From Struthio camelus (Eukaryota; Chordata; Aves; Struthioniformes; Struthionidae), in the NCBI RefSeq assembly GCF_040807025.1, contig NC_090982.1:89715463-89779462 (forward strand): a stretch of 64,000 nt of DNA, in the 5' to 3' direction. The notes below the pieces were generated by a model, which was given only the letters and a program-made list of their open reading frames with translations, did not search any database and was not told where the DNA came from. The position numbers and the translations under genes are program-made. The first letter of the stretch is position 1. Every line of letters starts with the position of its first letter. Shown here piece by piece: positions 21,167-33,335 of the stretch.

Positions 21167-22284
21167 GAGAAATCGGTACTGCAGGCGAAGCGGGGCGCAT
21201 GCGCAGTGGTTTCGGCGTGGCTCGTTGGTGCCCTCGGCTGGCCAGAAATCGGTACTGCAGGCGAAGCGGGGCGCAGGCGCAGTGGTTTCGGCGTGGCTCG
21301 TTGGTGCCCTCGGCTGGCCAGAAATCGGTACTGCAGGCGAAGCGGGGCGCAGGCGCAGTGGTTTCGGCGTGACCCGTGGGTGCCCTCGGCTGGCCAGAAA
21401 TCGGTACTGCAGGCGAAGCGGGGCGCATGCGCACTGGGTTTCGGCGTGGCTCGTTGGTGCCCTCGGCTGGCCAGAAATCGGTACTGCAGGCGAAGCGGGG
21501 CGCAGGCGCAGTGGTTTCGGCGTGGCTCGTTGGTGCCCTCGGCTGGCCAGAAATCGGTACTGCAGGCGAAGCGGGGCGCAGGCGCAGTGGTTTCGGCGTG
21601 ACTCGTGGGTGCCCTCGGCTGGCCAGAAATCGGTACTGCAGGCGAAGCGGGGCGCAGGCGCAGTGGTTTCGGCGTGGCTCGTTGGTGCCCTCGGCTGGCC
21701 AGAAATCGGTACTGCAGGCGAAGCGGGGCGCAGGCGCAGTGGTTTCGGCGTGACCCGTGGGTGCCCTCGGCTGGCTAGAAATCGGTACTGCAGGCGAAGC
21801 GGGGCGCAGGCGCAGTGGTTTCGGCGTGGCTCGTTGGTGCCCTCGGCTGGCCAGAAATCGGTACTGCAGGCGAAGCGGGGCGCATGCGCAGTGGTTTCGG
21901 CGTGGCTCGTTGGTGCCCTCGGCTGGCCAGAAATCGGTACTGCAGGCGAAGCGGGGCGCATGCGCAGTGGTTTCGGCGTGGCTCGTTGGTGCCCTCGGCT
22001 GGCCAGAAATCGGTACTGCAGGCGAAGCGGGGCGCATGCGCACTGGGTTTCGGCGTGGCTCGTTGGTGCCCTCGGCTGGCCAGAAATCGGTACTGCAGCC
22101 CGAAAAAACGGTCCTGCAGGCGAAGCGGGGCGCATGCGCACTGGGTTTCGGCGTGGCTCGTGGGTGCCCTCGGCTGGCCAGAAATCGGTACTGCAGGCGA
22201 AGCGGGGCGCATGCGCAGTGGTTTCGGCGTGGCTCGTTGGTGCCCTCGGCTGGCCAGAAATCGGTACTGCAGGCGAAGCGGGGC
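21167..22284. repeat. Higher-order block within unit 2 minisatellite, copy 2
   Basis: Second copy of the block at 19851-20968, offset by exactly 1,316 bp; the CCCGAAAAAACGG insert here is at 22097. The two stop matching near 22284, where this copy has GCAGGCGC and the first has GCATGCGC. Unit 3 has the block once and unit 4 shows it once before the window ends, so the duplication appears specific to unit 2. Confidence 0.75.
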
Positions 22285-25200
22285 GCAGGCGCAGTGGTTT
22301 CGGCGTGGCTCGTTGGTGCCCTCGGCTGGCCAGAAATCGGTACTGCAGGCGAAGCGGGGCGCATGCGCAGTGGTTTCGGCGTGGCTCGTTGGTGCCCTCG
22401 GCTGGCCAAAAATCGGTACTGCAGCCCGAAATATCGGTACTGCAGGCGAAGCGGGGCGCATGCGCAGTGGTTTCGGCGTGGCTCGTTGGTGCCCTCGGCT
22501 GGCCAGAAATCGGTACTGCAGGCGAAGCGGGGCGCAGGCGCAGTGGTTTCGGCGTGGCTCGTTGGTGCCCTCGGCTGGCCAGAAATCGGTACTGCAGGCG
22601 AAGCGGGGCGCAGGCGCAGTGGTTTCGGCGTGGCTCGTTGGTGCCCTCGGCTGGCCAGAAATCGGTACTGCAGGCGAAGCGGGGCGCATGCGCACTGGGT
22701 TTCGGCGTGGCTCGTTGGTGCCCTCGGCTGGCCAGAAATCGGTACTGCAGGCGAAGCGGGGCGCAGGCGCAGTGGTTTCGGCGTGGCTCGTTGGTGCCCT
22801 CGGCTGGCCAGAAATCGGTACTGCAGGCGAAGCGGGGCGCATGCGCACTGGGTTTCGGCGTGACTCGTGGGTGCCCTCGGCTGGCCAGAAATCGGTACTG
22901 CAGGCGAAGCGGGGCGCATGCGCAGTGGTTTCGGCGTGGCTCGTTGGTGCCCTCGGCTGGCCAGAAATCGGTCCTGCAGGCGAAGCGGGGCGCATGCGCA
23001 GTGGTTTCGGCGTGGCTCGTGGGGGCCCTCGGCTGGCCAGAAATCGGTACTGCAGGCGAAGCGGGGCGCATGCGCAGTGGTTTCGGCGTGGCTCGTTGGT
23101 GCCCTCGGCTGGCCAGAAATCGGTACTGCAGGCGAAGCGGGGCGCATGCGCAGTGGTTTCGGCGTGGCTCGTTGGTGCCCTCGGCTGGCCAGAAATCGGT
23201 ACTGCAGGCGAAGCGGGGCGCATGCGCAGTGGTTTCGGCGTGGCTCGTTGGTGCCCTCGGCTGGCCAGAAATCGGTACTGCAGGCGAAGCGGGGCGCATG
23301 CGCAGTGGTTTCGGCGTGGCTCGTTGGTGCCCTCGGCTGGCCAGAAATCGGTACTGCAGGCGAAGCGGGGCGCAGGCGCAGTGGTTTCGGCGTGGCTCGT
23401 TGGTGCCCTCGGCTGGCCAGAAATCGGTACTGCAGGCGAAGCGGGGCGCATGCGCAGTGGTTTCGGCGTGGCTCGTTGGTGCCCTCGGCTGGCCAGAAAT
23501 CGGTACTGCAGCACGAAAAATCGGTACTGCAGGCGAAGCGGGGCGCATGCGCACTGGGTTTCGGCGTGGCTCGTTGGTGCCCTCGGCTGGCCAGAAATCG
23601 GTACTGCAGCGCGAAAAATCGGTACTGCAGGCGAAGCGGGGCGCATGCGCAGTGGTTTCGGCGTGGCTCGTTGGTGCCCTCGGCTGGCCAGAAATCGGTA
23701 CTGCAGGCGAAGCGGGGCGCATGCGCAGTGGTTTCGGCGTGGCTCGTTGGTGCCCTCGGCTGGCCAGAAATCGGTACTGCAGGCGAAGCGGGGCGCATGC
23801 GCAGTGGTTTCGGCGTGGCTCGTTGGTGCCCTCGGCTGGCCAGAAATCGGTACTGCAGGCGAAGCGGGGCGCAGGCGCAGTGGTTTCGGCGTGGCTCGTT
23901 GGTGCCCTCGGCTGGCCAGAAATCGGTACTGCAGGCGAAGCGGGGCGCAGGCGCAGTGGTTTCGGCGTGGCTCGTTGGTGCCCTCGGCTGGCCAGAAATC
24001 GGTACTGCAGGCGAAGCGGGGCGCATGCGCAGTAGTTTCGGCGTGACTCGTGGGTGCCCTCGGCTGGCCAGAAATCGGTACTGCAGCACGAAAAATCGGT
24101 ACTGCAGGCGAAGCGGGGCGCATGCGCACTGGGTTTCGGCGTGGCTCGTTGGTGCCCTCGGCTGGCCAGAAATCGGTACTGCAGCCCGAAAAATCGGTAC
24201 TGCAGGCGAAGCGGGGCGCATGCGCACTGGGTTTCGGCGTGGCTCGTTGGTGCCCTCGGCTGGCCAGAAATCGGTACTGCAGGCGAAGCGGGGCGCAGGC
24301 GCAGTGGTTTCGGCGTGGCTCGTTGGTGCCCTCGGCTGGCCAGAAATCGGTACTGCAGGCGAAGCGGGGCGCAGGCGCACTGGGTTTCGGCGTGGCTCGT
24401 TGGTGCCCTCGGCTGGCCAGAAATCGGTACTGCAGGCGAAGCGGGGCGCATGCGCACTGGGTTTCGGCGTGGCTCGTGGGTGCCCTCGGCTGGCCAGAAA
24501 TCGGTACTGCAGCCCGAAAAAACGGTCCTGCAGGCGAAGCGGGGCGCATGCGCACTGGGTTTCGGCGTGGGTCGTTGGTGCCCTCGGCTGGCCAGAAATC
24601 GGTACTGCAGGCGAAGCGGGGCGCATGCGCAGTGGTTTCGGCGTGGCTCGTTGGTGCCCTCGGCTGGCCAGAAATCGGTACTGCAGGCGAAGCGGGGCGC
24701 AGGCGCAGTGGTTTCGGCGTGGCTCGTTGGTGCCCTCGGCTGGCCAGAAATCGGTACTGCAGGCGAAGCGGGGCGCATGCGCACTGGGTTTCGGCGTGGC
24801 TCGTTGGTGCCCTCGGCTGGCCAGAAATCGGTACTGCAGCGCGAAAAATCGGTACTGCAGGCGAAGCGGGGCGCAGGCGCAGTGGTTTCGGCGTGGCTCG
24901 TGGGTGCCCTCGGCTGGCCAGAAATCGGTACTGCAGGCGAAGCGGGGCGCATGCGCAGTGGTTTCGGCGTGGCTCGTTGGTGCCCTCGGCTGGCCAGAAA
25001 TCGGTACTGCAGGCGAAGCGGGGCGCAGGCGCAGTGGTTTCGGCGTGGCTCGTTGGTGCCCTCGGCTGGCCAGAAATCGGTACTGCAGCGCGAAAAATCC
25101 GTACTGCAGGCGAAGCGGGGCGCATGCGCACTGGGTTTCGGTGTGGCTCGTTGGTGCCCTCGGCTGGCCAGAAATCGGTACTGCAGGCGAAGCGGGGCGC

Positions 25201-28200
25201 ATGCGCAGTGGTTTCGGCGTGGCTCGTTGGTGCCCTCGGCTGGCCAGAAATCGGTACTGCAGGCGAAGCGGGGTGCATGCGCAGTGGTTTCGGCGTGGCT
25301 CGTTGGTGCCCTCGGCTGGCCAGAAATCGGTACTGCAGGCGAAGCGGGGCGCAGGCGCAGTGGTTTCGGCGTGGCTCGTTGGTGCCCTCGGCTGGCCAGA
25401 AATCGGTACTGCAGGCGAAGCGGGGCGCAGGCGCAGTGGTTTCGGCGTGGCTCGTTGGTGCCCTCGGCTGGCCAGAAATCGGTACTGCAGGCGAAGCGGG
25501 GCGCAGGCGCAGTGGTTTCGGCGTGGCTCGTTGGTGCCCTCGGCTGGCCAGAAATCGGTACTGCAGGCGAAGCGGGGCGCATGCGCAGTAGTTTCGGCGT
25601 GGCTCGTGGGTGCCCTCGGCTGGCCAGAAATCGGTACTGCAGCCCGAAAAATCGGTACTGCAGGCGAAGCGGGGCGCATGCGCACTGGGTTTCGGCGTGG
25701 CTCGTTGGTGCCCTCGGCTGGCCAGAAATCGGTACTGCAGCCCGAAAAATCGGTACTGCAGGCGAAGCGGGGCGCATGCGCACTGGGTTTCGGCGTGGCT
25801 CGTGGGTGCCCTCGGCTGGCCAGAAATCGGTACTGCAGGCGAAGCGGGGCGCATGCGCAGTGGTTTCGGCGTGGCTCGTTGGTGCCCTCGGCTGGCCAGA
25901 AATTGGTACTGCAGGCGAAGCGGGGCGCAGGCGCAGTGGTTTCGGCGTGGCTCGTTGGTGCCCTCGGCTGGCCAGAAATCGGTACTGCAGGCGAAGCGGG
26001 GCGCATGCGCACTGGGTTTCGGCGTGACTCGTGGGTGCCCTCGGCTGGCCAGAAATCGGTACTGCAGGCGAAGCGGGGCGCATGCGCACTGGGTTTCGGC
26101 GTGGCTCGTTGGTGCCCTCGGCTGGCCAGAAATCGGTACTGCAGGCGAAGCGGGGCGCAGGCGCAGTGGTTTCGGCGTGGCTCGTTGGTGCCCTCGGCTG
26201 GCCAGAAATCGGTACTGCAGGCGAAGCGGGGCGCAGGCGCAGTGGTTTCGGCGTGACTCGTGGGTGCCCTCGGCTGGCCAGAAATCGGTACTGCAGGCGA
26301 AGCGGGGCGCATGCGCAGTGGTTTCGGCGTGGCTCGTGGGTGCCCTCGGCTGGCCAGAAATCGGTACTGCAGGCGAAGCGGGGCGCAGGCGCACTGGGTT
26401 TCGGCGTGGCTCGTTGGTGCCCTCGGCTGGCCAGAAATCGGTACTGCAGGCGAAGCGGGGCGCATGCGCACTGGGTTTCGGCGTGGCTCGTGGGTGCCCT
26501 CGGCTGGCCAGAAATCGGTACTGCAGCCCGAAAAAACGGTCCTGCAGGCGAAGCGGGGCGCATGCGCACTGGGTTTCGGCGTGGCTCGTTGGTGCCCTCG
26601 GCTGGCCAGAAATCGGTACTGCAGGCGAAGCGGGGCGCATGCGCAGTGGTTTCGGCGTGGCTCGTTGGTGCCCTCGGCTGGCCAGAAATCGGTACTGCAG
26701 GCGAAGCGGGGCGCAGGCGCAGTGGTTTCGGCGTGGCTCGTTGGTGCCCTCGGCTGGCCAGAAATCGGTACTGCAGGCGAAGCGGGGCGCATGCGCACTG
26801 GGTTTCGGCGTGGCTCGTTGGTGCCCTCGGCTGGCCAGAAATCGGTACTGCAGGCGAAGCGGGGCGCATGCGCACTGGGTTTCGGCGTGGCTCGTGGGTG
26901 CCCTCGGCTGGCCAGAAATCGGTACTGCAGCGCGAAAAATCGGTACTGCAGGCGAAGCGGGGCGCATGCGCACTGGGTTTCGGCGTGGCTCGTTGGTGCC
27001 CTCGGCTGGCCAGAAATCGGTACTGCAGGCGAAGCGGGGCGCAGGCGCAGTGGTTTCGGCGTGGCTCGTTGGTGCCCTCGGCTGGCCAGAAATCGGTACT
27101 GCAGGCGAAGCGGGGCGCAGGCGCACTGGGTTTCGGCGTGGCTCGTTGGTGCCCTCGGCTGGCCAGAAATCGGTACTGCAGGCGAAGCGGGGCGCATGCG
27201 CACTGGGTTTCGGCGTGGCTCGTGGGTGCCCTCGGCTGGCCAGAAATCGGTACTGCAGCCCGAAAAAACGGTCCTGCAGGCGAAGCGGGGCGCATGCGCA
27301 CTGGGTTTCGGCGTGGCTCGTTGGTGCCCTCGGCTGGCCAGAAATCGGTACTGCAGGCGAAGCGGGGCGCAGGCGCACTGGGTTTCGGCGTGGCTCGTTG
27401 GTGCCCTCGGCTGGCCAGAAATCGGTACTGCAGCGCGAAAAATCGGTACTGCAGGCGAAGCGGGGCGCAGGCGCAGTGGTTTCGGCGTGGCTCGTGGGTG
27501 CCCTCGGCTGGCCAGAAATCGGTACTGCAGGCGAAGCGGGGCGCATGCGCAGTGGTTTCGGCGTGGCTCGTTGGTGCCCTCGGCTGGCCAGAAATCGGTC
27601 CTGCAGCGCGAAAAATCGGTACTGCAGGCGAAGCGGGGCGCATGCGCACTGGGTTTCGGCGTGACTCGTGGGTGCCCTCGGCTGGCCAGAAATCGGTACT
27701 ACAGCCCGAAAAATCGGTACTGCAGGCGAAGCGGGGCGCAGGCGCAGTGGTTTCGGCGTGGCTCGTTGGTGCCCTCGGCTGGCCAGAAATCGGTCCTGCA
27801 GCGCGAAAAATCCGTACTGCAGGCGAAGCGGGGCGCATGCGCACTGGGTTTCGGTGTGGCTCGTTGGTGCCCTCGGCTGGCGAAAAATCGGTACTGCAGG
27901 CGAAGCGGGGCGCATGCGCAGTGGTTTCGGCGTGGCTCGTTGGTGCCCTCGGCTGGCCAAAAATCGGTACTGCAGGCGAAGCGGGGTGCATGCGCAGTGG
28001 TTTCGGCGTGGCTCGTTGGTGCCCTCGGCTGGCCAGAAATCGGTACTGCAGGCGAAGCGGGGCGCAGGCGCAGTGGTTTCGGCGTGGGTCGTTGGTGCCC
28101 TCGGCTGGCCAGAAATCGGTACTGCAGGCGAAGCGGGGCGCAGGCGCAGTGGTTTCGGCGTGGCTCGTTGGTGCCCTCGGCTGGCCAGAAATCGGTACTG

Positions 28201-29988
28201 CAGGCGAAGCGGGGCGCAGGCGCAGTGGTTTCGGCGTGGCTCGTTGGTGCCCTCGGCTGGCCAGAAATCGGTACTGCAGGCGAAGCGGGGCGCATGCGCA
28301 CTGGGTTTCGGCGTGACTCGTGGGTGCCCTCGGCTGGCCAGAAATCGGTACTGCAGCCCGAAAAAACGGTCCTGCAGGCGAAGCGGGGCGCATGCGCACT
28401 GGGTTTCGGCGTGGCTCGTTGGTGCCCTCGGCTGGCCAGAAATCGGTACTGCAGGCGAAGCGGGGCGCATGCGCAGTGGTTTCGGCGTGGCTCGTTGGTG
28501 CCCTCGGCTGGCCAGAAATCGGTACTGCAGGCGAAGCGGGGCGCAGGCGCAGTGGTTTCGGCGTGGCTCGTTGGTGCCCTCGGCTGGCCAGAAATCGGTA
28601 CTGCAGGCGAAGCGGGGCGCAGGCGCACTGGGTTTCGGCGTGGCTCGTTGGTGCCCTCGGCTGGCCAGAAATCGGTACTGCAGGCGAAGCGGGGCGCATG
28701 CGCACTGGGTTTCGGCGTGGCTCGTGGGTGCCCTCGGCTGGCCAGAAATCGGTACTGCAGCCCGAAAAAACGGTCCTGCAGGCGAAGCGGGGCGCATGCG
28801 CACTGGGTTTCGGCGTGGGTCGTTGGTGCCCTCGGCTGGCCAGAAATCGGTACTGCAGGCGAAGCGGGGCGCATGCGCACTGGGTTTCGGCGTGGCTCGT
28901 TGGTGCCCTCGGCTGGCCAGAAATCGGTACTGCAGGCGAAGCGGGGCGCAGGCGCAGTGGTTTCGGCGTGGCTCGTGGGTGCCCTCGGCTGGCCAGAAAT
29001 CGGTACTGCAGGCGAAGCGGGGCGCATGCGCACTGGGTTTCGGCGTGGCTCGTTGGTGCCCTCGGCTGGCCAGAAATCGGTACTGCAGCGCGAAAAATCG
29101 GTACTGCAGGCGAAGCGGGGCGCATGCGCAGTGGTTTCGGCGTGGCTCGTGGGTGCCCTCGGCTGGCCAGAAATCGGTACTGCAGGCGAAGCGGGGCGCA
29201 TGCGCAGTGGTTTCGGCGTGGCTCGTTGGTGCCCTCGGCTGGCCAGAAATCGGTCCTGCAGCGCGAAAAATCCGTACTGCAGGCGAAGCGGGGCGCATGC
29301 GCAGTGGTTTCGGCGTGGCTCGTTGGTGCCCTCGGCTAGCCAGAAATCGGTACTGCAGGCGAAGCGGGGCGCAGGCGCAGTGGTTTCGGCGTGGCTCGTT
29401 GGTGCCCTCGGCTGGCCAGAAATCGGTACTGCAGGCGAAGCGGGGCGCATGCGCACTGGGTTTCGGCGTGGCTCGTTGGTGCCCTCGGCTGGCCAGAAAT
29501 CGGTACTGCAGGCGAAGCGGGGCGCAGGCGCAGTGGTTTCGGCGTGGGTCGTTGGTGCCCTCGGCTGGCCAGAAATCGGTACTGCAGGCGAAGCGGGGCG
29601 CAGGCGCAGTGGTTTCGGCGTGGCTCGTGGGTGCCCTCGGCTGGCCAAAAATCGGTACTGCAGGCGAAGCGGGGCGCAGGCGCAGTGGTTTCGGCGTGGC
29701 TCGTTGGTGCCCTCGGCTGGCCAGAAATCGGTACTGCAGGCGAAGCGGGGCGCAGGCGCAGTGGTTTCGGCGTGGCTCGTTGGTGCCCTCGGCTGGCCAG
29801 AAATCGGTACTGCAGGCGAAGCGGGGCGCAGGCGCAGTGGTTTCGGCGTGGCGAAGCGGGGCGCAGGTGCACTTGCTCGTCGGCGCTCGTTCGTGCCCTC
29901 GGCTGGCGAAAAGTGGGTACTGCAGGCGAAGCGGGGCGCATGCGCGGTGCTCGAGAGTCGGGCCCCCCGCGCTCCCGCGCCCCGTTCG

Positions 29989-30038
29989 CGATCGGCGCAT
30001 GCGCGGAGGGCGGCGCATGCGCGGCGGCGGGCAGCAGC
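29989..30038 (+). promoter_or_regulatory. Proximal NRF1 promoter, unit 2
   Basis: Same sequence as in unit 1, with NRF1 palindromes at 29995-30004 and 30013-30022. Here about 140 further NRF1 sites lie upstream, against about 7 in unit 1, which makes the two units a natural dosage contrast. Confidence 0.6.
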
Positions 30039-30128
30039 ATGGCGGCGCGCGGGGACGGAGTTTTCGCTGGGGCGGCGGCGGGTGCGGGCCGAGGCCGCCC
30101 GGAGTCGGAGATCTGGGGGCCCCGGTGA
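30039..30128 (+). CDS. Candidate first coding exon, unit 2
   Basis: Same 29-codon frame as in unit 1, with GGG for GGT in the glycine codon near the end. Alternative donors are at 30125 and 30464 (GTAAGT). Confidence 0.3.
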   Translation: MAARGDGVFAGAAAGAGRGRPESEIWGPR

Positions 30129-32822
30129 GGTGAGCGCGTCCCCTCGGGCGGCCGCGGGCGTCGGGCGGTTTCTGCCCGCGGGGGCCGTCGCTGCGTGGAG
30201 GCGGAGGTGCGGGGCGAGATTTGGGGAGGGGGCTCGTGCCTGGCGCCGCGCCGCGCCGGCAACGCGGCCCAGGGTCTGCCGGGAGCGCGGGTTTGACCGT
30301 CCGTTTGCCGTGTGTCGCCCTCAGGGCCCCGGTTCCTCCCTGGCGCGGCCGGGGCGGGCGCTCGCCCCTGCGGAGGCGGCCGGGAGGAGCGGCGAGGCTG
30401 GCGGGCCCCGGAGCGGCGCTGGGCGGACGGCTCCCGTCGCGGCAGGCCTGCCCGAGGGTGCTGGTAAGTCGCAAGGAAGCTTAAAGCTACCGGACCAAAC
30501 CGACTTAAGGTCACTTTGAGCCAGGTGCAGTTAGCGCAGCGCCGAGAACGTTTACTTGAGAGTTGTAGCTAGGGAAACGAGAAGGTGGACAGGGGAAAAA
30601 TACGCCCAGGCGCCCTGAGGCCTCCCCCAGTCGCAGGCACAGACTGTGGGCCCCAGCCAACCCGGGTACCAACTGACTGTAACCCCTGCTGAGCCTCGCT
30701 GAGCCCCGCGCCCTCCTGCACAGCTGCCCCACAGCTGTGGGGTTCCCCAGTCCAGTGTGTGTCGATGGGTCCTCCGTTGCCTCTTACATCTCCCCAGGCA
30801 CGCGTATGCTGCACAGGAGTGTGGGTGTCTCCAGCAGTGGCACAGCAGCCTGATGCCTCTTGTCTGGAAGGTGGGGTCCTTCACAGCTCTTCTGGGCTCT
30901 TGGTGAGTTCCCTGCTGCCTCTTCTGGCATTCTGTACAAGCTCGTAGATCCTTCCTCCTCTTCCAGTGGCTTCTCCTGCAAAGCTGACAGCCACATGCAG
31001 CACTGCTGTGCACTCAGTACGCATCTGGGGTGGCACCCCTGCCGTTGAGGGCCCTGCAGATTCCCACCCTTCCTGCTTCCAGCTCCCCCAAAAGCCAAGA
31101 AACCACCCACAGATCCTGTCCTAACACCCCTACAGACCCCAAAATGCCTCCAAACCCTGCCACAACATTGTCACTGACTCCAGACTTTCCCCCTCCAAGC
31201 CCCATACAGTCCTAAAACCACTCCTAGACCCTGTCCCCACAGCAGCGAGGTGTCCTAATTAGAGGGTGTGATCTGTGTCCCCCTTGACTCAGTCCTGCTT
31301 TGGAGAAAAGAGAATTTGCAGCACTTCTTGGTGAAGAATGTTGGCAGGTGGGTGCACAGATGACAAACCGATTTTTCTCTCTCTTTTTCTGAGCCACCTC
31401 TCGGGACCCTCTGTGCCTGCAAGAGGACTTTCTAAATGCGGCTGGTCTAGGATAATTGTGCTCTGTGCAATGCTTAAGGAGAACATTAACATACAATTGC
31501 AGGCTAAGGAATAACCTAAACAAATAAAAGGCTCAGGAAAAGCCTAAGGGAACGCTGAAGGGCTATGGGAAGCCCCCAACCATACTGTAGAAAAAAGTGT
31601 GGGTCTTAGGCACGTCCTCAGAGAAGGAGAGATGTGTTACTCCAATCCATGGGACAATGGGTGCTATTAATTACCACCTGTAATTACCAAAAGTTCTGTA
31701 AAAGCAGAAGGGGCTAGAGATGATGCATAGCAGATTATGGACTATACGTAAAGTTGAAACAAACAACAACCCCCTCTTAAAATAGAAACAGGTTAGTCCT
31801 AGGCAGTAGATGAATGTAGCTTTGAGTAATGTGAAGAGCAGGGGTTATGTCAATCACCCTGAAAGCCCTGGAGAAGTGGTGCAAAAAATCTATACCCTTG
31901 TGGCCTCATCAGTCTTTTGGGTTTGTTTGGCAGGGTAGTCCACTGAAGGAGAACGTTTTGAAGAGAAGCAGCTAGACCTAGTGATCCAGTTGTTCACCTT
32001 TGGTCATTGCCTCTAAGGCAAGCATCCACGTATAGGAGGAATAATCTAGGAGATGTATCAAAAAGGTAACAGGTTTGAAACAGAGGCAGGCAAATTAAGT
32101 GCTGTCATTCTTCCATGTAGTTAAAGACTGAGAGAATTGTTGGTTAAGCATGTGTATACAAGGGTTTGAGAAAGGATATTGAATGGTACAATAACACTGA
32201 ACCAGACTAAGGTTTCATGGAAGATGGCATAGGTGTGTATTAGGTGATGTGCCTGCCTGTCTAATAACCTAGCCCTAGTTGCTGTATGTTTTGTTACCAA
32301 ACTGTTTACCTGTAACGTATGATGCCGAGGGCTGTTATAACTGCTGTCTCCATCTCCCCAAAAGGGAAACCCCATTCCTCCTGTTGAGGAAGGATCCCTA
32401 GGAATAGTGATCAGGATAACAGATCACCAACATATAACAGAAGGTCTGCACGTGTTACAAAAAGTATGCTGCATACATATTTCTTTGCATGTGACTTTAT
32501 GTATCTATGAAGCATCATATTTTAAGAGCTACAAGACAGCAACTTATTATCATAGGGGAATGATAGTCAAGTGACCAGAGTTCCCGAAGAGGAAGTGAGA
32601 GTGAGAGAGAAGTATCTGAATTGTAAAATTAAGAGGTGAATTTCAGGAAGGCTCAATTGGTGCAACCCCAGGTTCCTGATATGGCAATGGTATTTGGGGA
32701 AACAGGAATATAGTAGCTAGAAAAAAGGTTAAAGCCTTATGAAATTAAGACTCTTTCTTGTCAGTTCCAACTTTAGGGCAATTTTAGGAGGATTTAATTT
32801 CCTCCGGCAGTGTTAATATAAC

Positions 32823-33335
32823 TTGCGTGGTATCGGCAGACCACGGTGGGAATTACGGGAAAGGAGTCAGGAATGGAGCTGGAACAAGGAACATGATGCT
32901 GCTTTCACTCAACTGAAAGAAGCGGCTGTAAAATCTCCTGCCCTCAAATTCCCAGGACAAGGCAAGCCTTTTTCAGTAAGGATTCCCACATCTACTGATT
33001 CCATGGGAGCAGCGCTGCTGCAAAAGAGCAGTAGAGGGAAAGTGGGTGCCAGTGGCATCATCCTTACATCCCCTTTGAGGCCCGAACAGAAACTCTCTGG
33101 CTGTGAGAAAGACTGTTTAGAAGCAATCTGGGCTGTAACTGTCTTTGAGACTTTTACCTTTTATCAGCCCAGATGCAGCCCAATCTGCTCAATTCCCTCT
33201 AAACTAGCTCATGTCAGGGAAATAAATAGGCAGCAGAGTATCCTCTGTCTAAGTGGGACAGTGGGCACTGATCTTAACAAGGGGGGAGTTACAGTGCAAG
33301 TGTACCAAGAAGCGGATCATCTTCTGTGCATCTGA
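32823..33335 (+). pseudogene. Fossil retroviral pol fragment, unit 2
   Basis: Copy of the unit 1 fossil at +25584 with the same translated product. It was multiplied by macrosatellite amplification, not by independent insertion. Confidence 0.75.

Larger units (their letters stand above)
18131..30022. repeat. NRF1-site minisatellite, unit 2 (long allele, ~140 copies)
   Basis: About 11.3 kb of uniform 76/77 bp copies (18575-29849) between degenerate edges. I estimate about 140 copies from the length after subtracting inserts. About 23 copies are 97/98 bp because a 21 bp piece (consensus CCCGAAAAATCGGTACTGCAG, given here as CCCGAAAAATCGG plus TACTGCAG) duplicates the repeat end. Nearly all of these lie between 22.1 and 29.3 kb. 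Other marker variants, such as GTGACCCGTGGG, GTGACTCGTGGG, GGCGAGAAAT and GTGGGTCGTT, allow internal block duplications to be traced. There is no stop codon in any minus-strand frame over most of the array. Confidence 0.96.

Noticed and set aside
18131-30022. CRISPR-like array
   Set aside because: There are no unique spacers between conserved repeats; the whole 76 bp is repeated, and the sequence is vertebrate-like with no cas genes.
18146-30519. Giant repetitive proteins on both strands (up to 3,659 residues)
   Set aside because: All three minus-strand frames are open at once over the same DNA and the frame rotates every 76 bp. This is what a GC-rich repeat without stop codons gives, so no frame is favoured.
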